In this document: one piece after another, positions 35,605 through 48,060 of the stretch | How the letters are laid out: each line of letters starts with the position of its first letter | Numbering within the stretch: position 1 is the first letter of the stretch | From: Limnanthes douglasii subsp. nivea | Taxonomy: Eukaryota > Streptophyta > Magnoliopsida > Brassicales > Limnanthaceae | NCBI GenBank assembly: GCA_036936605.1 | Contig: JAUPFV010000005.1 | Location: 61,834,742 to 61,898,741, forward strand | Direction: 5' to 3' | Length of the DNA stretch: 64,000 bases | The notes under the pieces: model-generated | The model's database searches: none | What the model saw: only the letters and a program-made list of their open reading frames with translations | What the model was told of the DNA's origin: nothing | Made by a program: the position numbers and the translations under genes

Positions 35605-36355
35605 TAATTAAAATAGTAAAAATCAAGAAACTCAACAACAAATGCCATATACATCATAATAAAAAACATAATAATAACATATAAATTAAAAAACTAGGTA
35701 AAATATCAACTAGAAAATCAAATAAACATTAAAAATCGAAAGTAAATAAAAGTAGAAAATGAAAAACGTATCTCTATGAAAAATGAAAAATTCGAATAAA
35801 AAACACTATGATAATAAAAATCTAAATAGGATTTTGATTAAAAAAAATACATTTTTGACAAAAAAAACCAAAAAAACACCAAAAAGAGGTAGAAGGATAT
35901 AATTTTTATAAAATAAATTTTTTGTATAAATTAGACTAAAGACTTTATATTTTATGTAAGAATAAAAGTGACCTTTTTTATAATCAGAATTTCCATTAAT
36001 GAGAATAATTACAGCAATTCGTTTGATTGAAAAAATAATAAAACTTAAAAGAGCTAAAAAAAATAATCCGTAAAAAAGATTTGAAGAAGATTAGGCGCAA
36101 AGCTTTTGCTCCAAAAGCAAATTCATTTCAAAACGTAGAAAGAAGCTCTTTCAAAATCTTCTCTCTTCACGAGACTATCTCTCTAGCCTCTCTATCTTCT
36201 TTCCACTAGCCATTGACGGCCACAACACCTCCTCTTTACCCAATAAACAACTAAAATAGCACAGAATTCTTCTGCAAATTAGAACAAAAAACTAAAACAA
36301 AAACTAGACTAGAGGATTAGTCATGGCTTGAATTGATGTAACCTATATTTAAACT
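35603..36355. other. AT-rich stretch before LINE fragment
   Basis: Mostly A-rich sequence to about 36060, then a mixed stretch with CT-rich blocks (36140-36220). No gene is supported. Confidence 0.45.
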
Positions 36356-36359
36356 TTCC

Positions 36360-36815
36360 ACAATAGCAAGCAAACTATTAGGAGCATTCAAGTGGTTAAA
36401 AGACTGATTTTCTCTAGTATTCAAGACTCATTTCACTGTCCAATCAACTGTTTGATTCTGAATCCGAAGAATGTATTTGATTGTAATCTTAGAGGTAATA
36501 AGACTTCTGCAAATAGTCAATAAATGATGAAGAAACTAGAGATACTTACCTGCTCCCAGCATGTTGATAAGAGACTGACTATCAGACTCAATGTCAACCT
36601 ATTTCCAATTGTTATACTTACACTGGAGAAGACCTTCAAGTAAAGTCCTAGCCTCGACAGCTAAAGGTGTAAGCTTACCGTAAGTTTTGCCAATCCATTT
36701 CACAATATCTTTATTGTTGTCCCTGAAGACGATGTTTCCACTTGTTTCTCCATTTCCAAAACAAACAACATCAACATTGTGTTTCAATTTGCTCTTCACG
36801 ACAAAAATCAATAGA
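36360..36815 (-). mobile_element. LINE RNase H fragment, minus strand
   Basis: The minus strand encodes GNGETSGNIVFRDNNKDIVK, GKLTPLAVEARTLLEGLL and, after a stop, VDIESDSQSLINML, then a degraded NQTVDWTVK. This is the RVT_3-type RNase H of the family A LINEs; compare GEASGSVIIRDSYGN at about 1770. The element is 5'-truncated. Confidence 0.75.
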
Positions 36816-37376
36816 AATAAAAGTGATCTTTTTTTAATAAAATACGAAATAGCTGTATCTTTATATTTAATAATAATAAAAATCATAAAAAAATACCCAT
36901 ATAATTAAACTTAAGTTGAAATGTACCAATATTTATCTCTTATATGTATATTAAGTTTTTAATAACGGATATGAAATAGTTTACAATTAATTCAATTTTA
37001 AACGTTAAGACGGAGATCAAAATTAATTAAATTTTTAGTAGTGTATAAAATAAATTAAATCTTAAGATGATTCACCCATTAAAAAAAAGACAGTGACCGG
37101 CCCAGCTACTATCAACATTGTTAAGTGTTACTCCTATTTCTAATTCACTTCAGATCTGATCAAAGTAGTATTTAAAACGACCAAACTCATGTCGGACCTA
37201 CCGATCCGCCGAATTGTGTCAAAACTTTTTGCCTAAATACGTGTCCAGTCCCTTCCACTGCTATCATACGCTTCTCTCTCTTCTCGCTTCTCTCTTTTAT
37301 CGTTTCTCTTCAACTCTAAAGCTCTAGGTTGCAGATAGAGACTAATCTCTTCTTCGATCTATCGTCATCTTAGTTT
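36816..37376 (+). promoter_or_regulatory. promoter and 5' UTR region of BZW-like copy 2
   Basis: A GGCCCA (site II, TGGGCC on the other strand) at 37099-37104 and a pyrimidine-rich block at about 37258-37316 just ahead of the coding start. No clear TATA box at a suitable distance. Site II and Y-patch promoters are common for plant translation-related genes. The transcription start is not fixed. Confidence 0.45.
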
Positions 37377-40300
37377 ATGAGGTACCTCTTTTATCCTTCT
37401 CTTCCACTTCCTCTATGTGTTTGGCTCTCAGATCTGTTTCTTTCCGATTCTGATGATTTCAATTATTCTTATTTCTTCATCTGATTGATTCGTTACGCTT
37501 TTTGCTTCTAATTTGTTGTTTGTGGTTTTTGATTGTCATGTAGAGGTTATCAATAGGTCACCCAGTGCGTTTTTTTATAGGTTTTATGGATTTTAAAATA
37601 GAAAAGAGGATCGAGTTAGGGTTTTATGCATATTTATATTCTTATGCAGATTTAGGAGTTTTTGTTCATCTTTTTCCCCTTTTTATCAGCTGCTATCCAT
37701 CAAAAGTTTTCTTTTTTTTTAATTATCAAGGTCGGAACTTTAGGTGTTCAACTTTTGTTTGTACTGATATTGAGATTGATTGGTATTGGAATCTGTATAT
37801 ATGTATACGAACAATACAATATTGTGTTTAAGATCAAATTTTTATACACGGATCACTAGTTGATTATCCATTAGGAGTAGCCTATTATCGCTAGAAAAGA
37901 TTTAAATTGACTTAAGAGCCTCAAGAACTTCATATTTGTATTGAGCTGGGACATTCTGTAGAGGTTTATCTTTTATTATAATGTGTCTTAGTAGAACTGA
38001 TATTAATTTCTTTCTTCTCTTTATATTTTTATTTTACTATATTGTTCACTAACTTGTGCAACCTTGGTGTTGGAACCTGCAGCTCAAAGGAGAAACCCAC
38101 TCTCGGGTAAGTAAGCTGTAGACTAATTACTTTGACATATTCTCACGTTTCTGTTTATTATTCAGTTTTTATAGAGCTCTTCCATTTCAATTTGATTCTT
38201 GCGATTCTCTGGATTATCGAGCTTTAGGTTTACTAGTCTCTTAGTTAGTGTTTACTGTTTGGCTTGATCATTCACTGTTCTAGTGATTGTAAAATCTGTC
38301 CTGCAAGATATTTTTGTGCTTCTCGTTTTTTTTTGTGTTTGAAAAGCTTATTTGTTGTCTTGATTTGGGTGCTACACCTTTCCTAACTGTCTTCCATTCT
38401 TACATATAATCAGCATTCTAAATTGTTTACTTGTCTAACATGCAGCGGTACGCGGATTAAGACCCGCAAGAGGAACATTGCAGCTCCATTGGACCCTTCC
38501 GCGTTTGCAGCAGCAGTGATTCAAATTTATCTGGATAATGCTGGTGACCTGGTACTTTCTGGAATTTTGCATGCAATTATATTTTCGCTAGTGTGTGCAA
38601 CCAGCTAATCTGTTATACATCTCTATGCAGGACCTTGTTGCCAAGAACATTGAATCTGCAGATCTTAACTTCTCAAGATACGGAGACACGTTTTTTGAGG
38701 TATGTTACTTGATTGATCATAGATCTGCATATATTGCTATAATACTTACTAGTTAAGTGCAATTCAGCTTGTTTGATAGTAAAACCTTTTATTGTTGAGC
38801 TTTAATTTCATAGATAGCACATAAGTCGTGGTATATCGATCGATCTACATTCTGACATGGTAGTTAATGTTTCGAACTATTTCACCCTAGCTGTGCCATT
38901 TATCTAGTGATTTGATGAAGATTTGATATGTTACGTGAAAGGATTGTAATGTCTTCTGAAATATCTGGCAAATATATGTTATGGTAGAGTGTAACCCCTC
39001 CCTGTCCTTGTTAGTATTTTTATCATGTTAAAATTTGATTCTCTAAGGTCACTTATGTATTTGCTTCATATTCCACATAGCTTGCATGTCTTGATGGTAT
39101 TGGTGAATGGTGATGCTTGTATCTGATTCTCAAGTTTGTGTTTTCATGAAAAGAAATGTCATGCATTACAATGTTTGTGTAAGACTTGCTGGTTGCTTTT
39201 TGAACATTTTCATGTAGTCAACTAGCCACTTCAACAGTAGTTTTTTGTCTTCTTGTGACCCCTTTACAGTGGGGAGTTTCAGAATATAAACTAACTGTGT
39301 CCTATATTCCCTGGTATCCATGTTACTAGCTCCGAGATGGTTTTCTGTGGGTTATTTTTGGTGAATATCATGTGTTGCATATTGCCCAATCTCAGTGCCT
39401 TTTTTTCATTTTATGCTGTCTGCTTGATCTTTTAATGATGAATCAAGTGTTGCTGCATTCTGCAGGTTGTGTTTACTGGAGGTCGTACTCAACCTGGCAC
39501 AACAAAGCCCGATGAGGGGGAAAGACATCCTTATTCCATCATAGATTGTGAGCCTAAACGTGATCTCATTTTACCATCTGTTATCTACATACAGAAAATT
39601 TTGCGGAGGAAGCCGTTTCTTATCAAGAACCTCGAAAATGTCATGCGAAGATTCTTGCAGTCGTTGGAGCTTTTTGAGGAGAATGAGAGGAAGAAGCTGG
39701 CAGTTTTTACAGCCCTTGCTTTTTCTCAGAAACTTTCAGGACTTCCACCGGAGACTGTCTTCCAACCACTGCTCAAGGATAATCTTGTTGCCAAAGGGAT
39801 AGTACTTACATTCGTAACAGACTTCTTCAAGGAATATTTGGTAGATAATAGCTTTGACGACTTAATTGCTATCCTTAAACGAGGCAAAATGGAGGAGAAT
39901 ATCTTAGACTTCATGCCTCCTGCTAAACGTTCTGCTGAAGGTTTCTCCGACCATTTTATGTGAGTTTCTTCAGTTGTTTTTCCTTTTTTATTCACTATAA
40001 CAATATAATATAGTCAAAGCCAAACATGGTCAAATTTAGCCTACAAAATTATAAATTCTCACTTATATCACATGTATCGACATTTAGATGCCACATTTGG
40101 TCTTTGGTTTATCTTTGATTTTTCTCAAACGAATTGTATTCTTGGCCATTGTCCTCTTGTGGAACAAAAGGTGCGTCATATTGTATCATGTGCTTTTAGC
40201 TGTTAAACTGTATGAATTTTGTTTATGTTGTCATGAAAAATGAAAGTATACTGTATATAACCAGCCTTCTAATTATAGTAAATTTTGTTATCTTTTACTG

Positions 40301-41626
40301 CCTCTCCGTTGTCCTGAATAATGTTTGTTTAAAGCTATCTTAATTGACCAATTCTTTCTGAGAACACGTGATCGATATCTGTATGTCCGTGACCTATACT
40401 TGTCCAGCCTCCTAGTAGGTGATTCTAGTATCTTTGTTACCTCGCTGCCATGCGATTGCTGTCATCGTTACTATATACATCTGACATACAGCACACCTGA
40501 GTTTACTTTTTTCATTTTCAGCAAGGAAGGGTTGATTCCGTTGGTGGAATACAACGAAAAGAAAATGTTTGAGGTAAAAGTGAAGGAAATGAAATCAGCG
40601 CTTACAACACAGATAGCAGAGGAAACTGATGTTACTGAAGTTATCGAATCTGTCAAGAACTTGACTAAAGATGCTAAACTACCCGAGTTAGAAGTGGTGC
40701 GGATTCTGTGGGATTCCTTAATGGATGCTGTTCAATGGTCTGGAAAAAATCAGCAACAGAATGCTAATTCAGTTTTACGCCAGGTTAGTATTTTATCACC
40801 ACTCAGATCTTTTGAGCTTGTGGTCTAACTAAACTGCACAGTTAGAGACTGATCTGAGTTTGTAGGCTATCAACTTCAGTTTCAATTGACTATAATCGTA
40901 TTAGAGGAGCTAGAATTAAAAGGCTAAATTGTTTGTTGCTTCATCTAAGTAATGTTTTATTAATATTATGTAGGTGAAAACATATGGCCAACTGTTAAAT
41001 ACTTTCTGCACTAGTGGGAAACTTGAACTGGAACTGATGTACAAAGTTCAACTGCAATGCTATGAAGATGCCAAGCTGATGAAGCTATTTCCTGATGTTG
41101 TAAGGTCTCTGTATGACCTGGATGTCCTTGCAGAAGACACAATTCTTCACTGGTACCGGAAAGGAACAAACCCTAAGGGCAGGTAAATGCAACTGTTTTG
41201 ATGTTTTAGGCTATGTTTGGTGACAAAACGAAACAAGATTTTTAAGGGTAAGGTACCTCTCAGGTATTATACAATTTCAGCATTACGAACAAAATTTCAG
41301 TAGCCTAAGGCTTTAACAATACATTTTAAACTATTTCTTCATGAAGTACGGAAATTTATTTCAAAGGGTTTCAGGTTAGTGATAATATGTTCATAGACTA
41401 CAGACAAACTGCTGGAAAAATTGTACCTATACCTGAAACGTACCTTAGGGTGACCTAGGTAGATAAAGTGATGGCTATTATGCTTAGGCTTGTATGCCCA
41501 AAACATGTTTTAGTTTCTTTTTGGTCTAATGTCTGAGGAATATAATTAATTGTCATCAGGCAAGCGCTGGTGAAGTCCCTGGAGCAGTTTGTGAATTGGC
41601 TCGAGGAAGCTGAGGAAGAAGAATAA
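37377..41626 (+). CDS. eIF5-mimic / BZW-like W2-domain protein (copy 2, complete)
   Basis: Eight GT-AG exons: 37377-37381, 38083-38106, 38446-38551, 38631-38699, 39466-39959, 40522-40783, 40974-41182 and 41560-41626. They total 1236 bp and 411 residues, the usual length of plant family members. The first exon is only five bases (ATGAG), so the start spans the first intron and the protein begins MSSKEKPTLGGTRIKTRKRN. The middle (LEVVFTGGRTQPGTTKPD-type block, NLENVMRRFLQSLELFEENE, FSQKLSGLPPETVFQPLL) is MA3/HEAT-like. The C-terminus is the W2 domain ending LEQFVNWLEEAEEEE, which binds initiation-factor partners. By family it moderates eIF5 function in start-codon recognition in the cytosol. 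Frame and splice sites are intact. A paralogue ends at position 959. Confidence 0.95.
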
Positions 41627-42400
41627 GGATGATGACGATGATAATATTTGCCTTAATCTATCTGCTTTGTTTTATGCAGCGATATCAACAACTCCTGAAA
41701 ATCTCCATATCGGATTATATTTGTGTGTTTGTTGCTTGATATACTTTATAATAAGCTTAATGGCTTGACTTGCAATAAACCCCTTCCTCTCTATATAATT
41801 TTAGTTAGAACACAAAGATGTCTAATTTAATTTTGAATACAAAAAGTATTGCTTTTCTTTTATGAATCATTTTATTTTAGTTCAGCCAAAAATATTATTC
41901 GTGTAGAAAAACTGTATTGGCTCTAGAACTTTTTCTACAAGATGAAAATCTCTCGGAATTTAATGTGTTTGATATAGTAGAAACGTTTTAAGTTTAAATG
42001 TTGTGATTTGAAATTTTAGAAAGGGGAGTTATATCTCCTACTGTTTGGTTAAGGCTTTTTTTTTCTTTTCCTTTTACTTTTTCGGCATGGATATACATTT
42101 CCTCCACTTGGCATAAGAAGGATCAGGATTACAATAATTTTTTAAATTGTAAACTTATTGTGAAAGACTCGTGGTATGATAAGGTGCTCGAGCATCTCTT
42201 ATTTGCTTTACTTCACTACTTTTTAGATTATAATTGGGGTTGAGTCATAAAATCTTGTCTAAAGTTTAGATAGTTTTGAGTTAAAGTACAGTCGATAAAA
42301 ATATATATTTCTAGGATGCGGAGTATTTTTATTAATTTTTGTTCATTCTTTTTGAAATATTCCGTATTTATTTTCTTCTTTATGATATATCTTTTTTCTT
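41627..42400. other. 3' UTR of copy 2 and intergenic stretch
   Basis: AATAAA at about 41774-41779 is a likely polyadenylation signal about 150 bp after the stop. Beyond it lies T-rich intergenic sequence with no gene. Confidence 0.5.
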
Positions 42401-42422
42401 TTTTCTAAAGTTTTTAATCTCT

Positions 42423-43167
42423 CTAAATTTTCTTAATATAAAATTGGTAACTTCCTCTTCCGATATGGTGAAGAAGAAAGAGCCACACCATCCACCACCA
42501 AGACTTAAATAAGTATTTCATGATTTTATTTATTGTTTGTTTATGGACTTGCTCATCAATGGCATTCTTAATAATTATGGTCTTAAGCTCTCCAAACAGA
42601 AACGGTAGTTGTGACCTATCTGCCTTCTTCAAAATTTGATTTTTTTGTTTGGCGTTGTAGATAGTGTTCATAGAAAAAACATTATCTTTATTCAGCTTTT
42701 TAACATCGTTCAATATTTCTCAAGGGCATGTTCCTATATAGGTCAGTTGTTCAACTAATTCAATCTCTTTTACGTTCAAACGCCTATATGAATGACCGTC
42801 AAACTGTTTCGAACTCTCATAGCTGTGAATCCTACAAACAATTTTTAACTTCCATCTATCAGGCTCCGCCAATGATCCCTTTAGCTTAAAGGGACAACCA
42901 ATTTTTTTGGTTCCCGTCGATTTTATTTTACGATTTTTTCAGCCACCATTGGTATATACTTTCTCGACCTCTCGCCCAGAAAAACTATCCGAGGATTTTT
43001 TTCTACTTTATCACGACGTCTTAGGTTGACAACCAATGCGTTATGTTTTTCGGTCTTCTTTACCCACTTAACTAATACTTCTTGCGTGTAATACTTAGTC
43101 GTGAAAAATACATGAATGTAGTCGGTAGTGAAAGCTTCTTCGGATCCATGCGCAACATCAGTTCCCT
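42423..43167 (-). pseudogene. FAR1/MULE-type transposase N-terminal fragment
   Basis: Read on the minus strand: VLVKWVKKTEKHNALVV, RSRKYIPMVAEK, then in another frame GCPFKLKGSLAEPDRWKLKI, VCRIHSYESSKQFDGHSY, then NDVKKLNKDNVFSMNTIYNA and RSQLPFLFGELK. This order (WRKY-like zinc-binding FAR1 N-terminus, a CPF..W.L.V...H.H core, then a helical IYNA region) is that of Mutator-like transposases and FRS proteins. The catalytic domain is absent. Frame changes make it a fragment. Confidence 0.65.
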
Positions 43168-44118
43168 AATTAACAACATCAAAACACAATTCGTAGTTAG
43201 GAGAACCGAAACATAGATGGCTTATACATGTTAAAATAAGGGCTGAAACATGCGATTTTTTTGTGGCCATGCACCAACGATTCAGGAGCTCGAAACCGGT
43301 GGAGCATGGCCACAAAACTTGTGGTCATGCATCACCAATACCACCGGTGCAAACAAGCTTACGCACCATTGGTACCAAGGGCTGCAACCGATGGTGCAAT
43401 CATAACAAGAAACCGAAAATATTTTCTATTACATTTTCTAACGATTCAACCTCCTTCTCCAACGACTCAACCTCATTTTTCGACGACATATACTCTTCTC
43501 TCACCTCCGGCAACATCAAATCCTCCATGTTAATCCCTAGCTCTAGCTCAATCATGTTTGATTTTGTGTTTCTCTTCAAATTGTGGTTGAATGTTCTTGA
43601 GGTTATTTTTAGGTAAGTTAGCCAAAGATGTTATTTTGTGATTGAATCTATTTAGTGTTTTCTTAATTAATGACAGTCCTATAATTAAATCTTATAATTA
43701 AATGGAAGTTTGAGGTAAACTCATCAAACAAAAATCAACCCTATTTTTTAAATAAACATAGATAAATTTTTGGATATGTATAGTCTAACTTTTCTTTTAC
43801 TTTCTAAACAAATAATTAAAAATAGACAATATTCTAATCAAATCCAATAATTTGATATTTTATCTAAAATATGAAAATATATATTAAAAAGGACTAATTT
43901 TTAAACTCATAAAACTCAATGGAATGCAAATAAGTTGAGTCAATTTAAAAAGAAACTAAACAAGCTACGATGAAAACCATTATTTTAATTGTATTCGAAC
44001 CAACTTTTAGATAGTTGTCTAAGAAAACACAAACATAGTGTAGGTTTGGATATCGGCAGGTTCAAATTTCTACCAAAGATGTATTAGAGCATAAACTTGA
44101 TCCCTCACTTAATCAATT
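43168..44118. other. intergenic stretch with a palindrome
   Basis: The 43259-43317 stem-loop lies here. Overlapping plus-strand frames at about 43261-43616 are rich in Ser, Thr and Pro and show no domain. The rest is A/T-rich and uninformative. Confidence 0.45.
43259..43317. repeat. perfect 14-bp inverted repeat (stem-loop)
   Basis: TTTTGTGGCCATGC (43259-43272) is the exact reverse complement of GCATGGCCACAAAA (43304-43317), with a 31-base loop. Function unknown. Confidence 0.85.
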
Positions 44119-44159
44119 GTCCCACATCGCTTAGACTGAAAATAATATACAATATATAA
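44119..44159 (+). promoter_or_regulatory. plant snRNA-type USE plus TATA motif
   Basis: GTCCCACATCG (44119-44129) equals the upstream sequence element of plant U-snRNA genes. TATATAA follows at 44153-44159, 23 bases later, which is the short spacing of Pol III-type (U6-like) promoters. No snRNA sequence follows and a TTTT occurs at 44191-44194, so a functional RNA gene is not shown. Confidence 0.4.
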
Positions 44160-44628
44160 GTGAATGAAACATCTCAACTAGTATCAGGCCTTTTGGGAGT
44201 ACACCCAAGCTCAAAGTCGTGATCTTTCATTGCATTCGTTTTTATGAGTGAAAAAATGTTGGCCAACTACACTTGATGTTAGATCGACTTATGATTTTTA
44301 TGATATCAGACTAATACACATAAATTATTTGAAAGAAAAATATTTAAGAAGTTTATAGCTTTTTGGGATAAGGTCGTGTATTTGGAAACGATTCAGATTT
44401 ATATTCAAACTTAACGAAAATGGAGGACAGAGTTATAAGCTATCCAAAAGAATAATAGTATACATGCACACTAATCGTGTAAAACATTACTGAGACACAC
44501 CAACTAATCGATAAACTCATTCATCGATAAATATTAAAATTATAGTAATTGATGTAACATAATAGAACTAATTATTAGTTTTCTTGTATTAGTTTTAAAT
44601 GCATGCATTCAACATTTAAACGATTAAT

Positions 44629-44911
44629 CAAGACTCACCAATTATAAGTTGTAAAAACAAAACTGGAATATTTTCTTGTTATTCGATATAAAAATATAAA
44701 AACATGGTTGAGCGTAAGGTAAGATATAAATTCGCATATGAGTCTTGGTAATTCAAAGTGGTGAATTACCAAGACACGCTCACTAAAAGTTGTAAAAAAA
44801 CTAGAATATTTGCTTGTTATTTGATATACAAATATAAAAACATTGTTCGGGGAGCGTAAGGTAAAATATAAATTCGCATATGAGTCTTGGTAATTTAAAT
44901 TGGTGAAGGAT
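44629..44911. repeat. 141-bp tandem duplication with a hairpin at the junction
   Basis: Two diverged copies (44629-44770 and 44771-44911) sharing AAGTTGTAAAAA, TTGTTATT.GATATA and TTCGCATATGAGTCTTGGTAA. At the junction a 14-bp perfect hairpin (44742-44755 with 44762-44775, loop AAGTGG) is present. Confidence 0.85.
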
Positions 44912-45900
44912 TTCGTTATTATTAAGTTCTTTGATAATATATTAGAACAATACAAAAAGGTTAGCGAGATACATGTCGACAAAGTTGCATGCAGTTGTGT
45001 TGTTAGAATGATGGATGGTTGTATGCGTGTGTGCAATATAGGTTAAATGATTAGACACAATCGTGGTGTGATAATTTATATGATCAACAAGAGGTGGAAA
45101 ACTTATAACTGTTATAAATCTAGAATGCGAAAAATAACACTTCGTGGAAAACAAAATCTTGAGGAATGGTGGTTTGTTCGGTCAATATGATCACGAACGT
45201 ATGTTATAAATCATAACGAAGGTTCTTGAAGTATTTTATCCATAATTAACTAATTTTGTTCCATCCAAAGAATCATGAAAACGAAAAAACATGCAAAAAT
45301 ATTTATTAAAGTTAGTTCAACCAAACAAGAAATATATAATTTTTGAGTTTCTGAATGAAAAAATGATAGCGCAACCACAATTCTAACCCCCCTAACACTT
45401 ATCAGCACATAAAATAGCACCCAACCAAAAAAGGGTCATCGCATTTTAAAATAATAAATCCTAAAAGTCATTAAAATTTGAAAAGTAATAAATATTCGGA
45501 CTTGTAAACCTAAAGTAAGAATTGATGTATCTTGACCAACTCCCCTCATACATTCATCCTTAAATTACTAAGCTAAAGGATACAAAGATGGATGATCATT
45601 TTAATTTTAGTTCTATCGCTCTCTTTTGTATCAGAACCAAAGAAGTATGGTTTCATGTGAAGCACAAGCTAATGATGGAAATATGTAACAACTTATCTTT
45701 GTATGACCGACTTTATTCTACACATGAAAAATTAAATGATGACTTAAATAGGCTATAATGATTCTTTCATATTGTTTTTCTGCCGACGTCTTTCACAAAA
45801 ATAAAATTTATTTGCATTGTTTATGTGAATCGTCAATGTTTGTAAAAATGTTTATTTAACTATTTATATACGCTTAATTAATAAAGTATTTTTATAGTAA
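44912..45900. other. intergenic stretch
   Basis: A/T-rich sequence without a supported gene. Minus-strand frames at about 44942-45154 are of low complexity. Confidence 0.45.
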
Positions 45901-48060
45901 TATTTAATATGGTTTGACAGTGTATCCTTAAACCAAATAGACCAATACAATCGTTCATCATGAAGTCATACCTAGATCGATAATTATATGGCCGTATTGT
46001 GGTTTCATCACATTGAACAATTCAGAAATGTAATGGTTAGATTGGGAAAGGATGCTCGTTTGTTATACAAAACGTTCTGTATGACCTTCAAGGGAAGTAT
46101 CTTAAATTGATTTAAATAATTACTTCTTAGCTTAGTCTAAAGTTTCTAAGCGTTATCATCTTTGTTCAAGAACCACTTCATTGAAAGAAATGTTATTAAA
46201 TAAAATGATGATTATGTCATATATTGTAAGCATGAGTCGAATGAGATCTAAGATATTAATCTCAACGATTTTTGGAAACAAATAATAGTCTTGAGTGTTA
46301 CAGCAAGATAACGACATACACTTCTTTTAGATATGGAATTTTATTAGGGCTACTGGCAGAAGATGTGATGAAGAAGAAAGATTTATCCTTTGGCACATTA
46401 TTGGCTTAAGTAGTTTCACAAATCAGCGTGAAACAAACTAACTACAGTTGAGGGTCAGACCTAATCAACATATCTTATGAGCCAACCTCAACCTCATGCC
46501 AACAAGCTCATAATCTCCAACAAATCACTCCACCCATGCGCCTTTGAGGACTCGTCCTTCCGGTACCCAAATAGGAAATTCATTAGAAAGATATATTAAG
46601 TTAAGATAAAACATAACCATGATATATTCAAAAGTTATTAATTTCATGCATTTTTGGAAGTCGTTGATGCTGCTCACACTTACAGAGAACAAAAGTGCAA
46701 ATAAGTTCTGTAACTATCAACATAACATCATAAACTATACTCGAGACTGCAAGGTCTTGAAAAGGGATCCATAACCTTATCGATAATGGGAATTTAATTG
46801 AGTTTATTAAGAGCATAGCTTTAGGAGTCCAAAGATAGGTAAATATAAGCATAAACCCGAGAATAGAATGATCGAACGACCAACAATACAACGAAAAGAT
46901 GAGAAAGCCACGATCATTTAATATTTCCTTAAAGTATTGGTCGTTCCCTATGAGGAAGATTACCTAGACTTCAATACAACCAGAGATAGATCTAACACCA
47001 TTAGTAAGGGCGACATAAAGTTCAGTATAACTAAATCTTCTAAGGAAAACTCGTGTCTGAGTTAGATAAACATCATCATAAACCTTGGCTCATTTACACC
47101 AACCTCATTCTCGCTGATGATTTTTATTGGCAATGATCTTCAATGGGAGATTGTACATTATCATGACGTAAGTTAATCACCGACTTTATTTATGGGGTAA
47201 AATTTAAAAGAGTTCTAATAAATACTAGTAATTTTACCAATAAAATTTCCAAACGAACATTTGACAGGATGAAGATACCGCAAACTCACCGGAATTTTGA
47301 TAGAACTTAAGTGGATTTTATAGGAGAATATTCTAAGCTTCTAGGTGAAATGAAATTTGATGTTTACTTAATATGAGGAGAATACAAGAAAACACTAAAC
47401 ACGTTTTTGGTGGTGGAAAGTCCTACTGCTTATAACGCGGTCATATGATGATCATGGCTCGTTAAAATGCATGCAATTGCTTCTAACATATATCAATGTT
47501 ATCGTCACATTTTGAATGAAAAATGAGAGCCATAAGAGGATGATCAGAAAACCTCTAGCAAAGTGCTACATGGCCTCCCAAGAAATATAAATTAGAAGAG
47601 GTTTCACTTGATGTAGATGATGTAGCACAAATACCTTCAAATATAATTTTTCAGATTGTTAAGAAATCCAAATGGTTGACCTATTATTAAAAGGAGAAGA
47701 TCCTTGTATATTTAAAACTCACAGGCTATTATGAACGAGGTGGATCAATAATCTAAGTTCGGACAGATTTGAGAATCAACATACCCAATAATGAGAAACA
47801 ACCCAATATAGTTTGAAAGAAAACTAAAAAATAGTACACGTGTGTGGATTTCACTGATTTGAATTCAAATATATACCAATTAGTGAATTTAACTTCGTAT
47901 AATAGGATTTTTTCATTCATGGATGCATATTCTAGGTACAATAAGATACATATGCACCCGATAGACTAAAAAATCATTACTGATCGAGGCCTCTATTGTT
48001 GTAAAGTCATATTTTTGGACTAAATAATGTAAAGGCTACTTATTAGATGAAAGTTATTTT
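45900..48060 (+). mobile_element. Ty3/gypsy retrotransposon remnant, plus strand
   Basis: Plus-strand traces in order: gag (about 46000-46130, MVRLGKDARLLYKTFCMTFK), protease-end block (VVESPTAYNAV at about 47412-47444, then a histidine-containing stretch) and RT (CVDFTDLN at 47841-47864, FSFMDAYSRYNKIHMHP at about 47910-47957, ITDRGLYCCKVIF at about 47980). The RT stops soon after and the rest of pol is gone. Broken by many stops. Confidence 0.72.
47841..48020 (+). pseudogene. gypsy reverse transcriptase N-terminal remnant
   Basis: CVDFTDLN and FMDAYSRYN (catalytic motif A Asp) are well kept, followed by ITDRGLYCCKV. These are the first RT blocks of Ty3/gypsy elements. Motif C is absent because the element is truncated. 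Confidence 0.75.

Noticed and set aside
35475..35669. Open frame of alternating Ile and Tyr
   Set aside because: It is the translation of the TA microsatellite.
43261..43616. Two overlapping Ser/Thr/Pro-rich plus-strand frames
   Set aside because: No recognisable domain, located between a MULE fragment and AT-rich DNA, and two frames open at once suggests chance.
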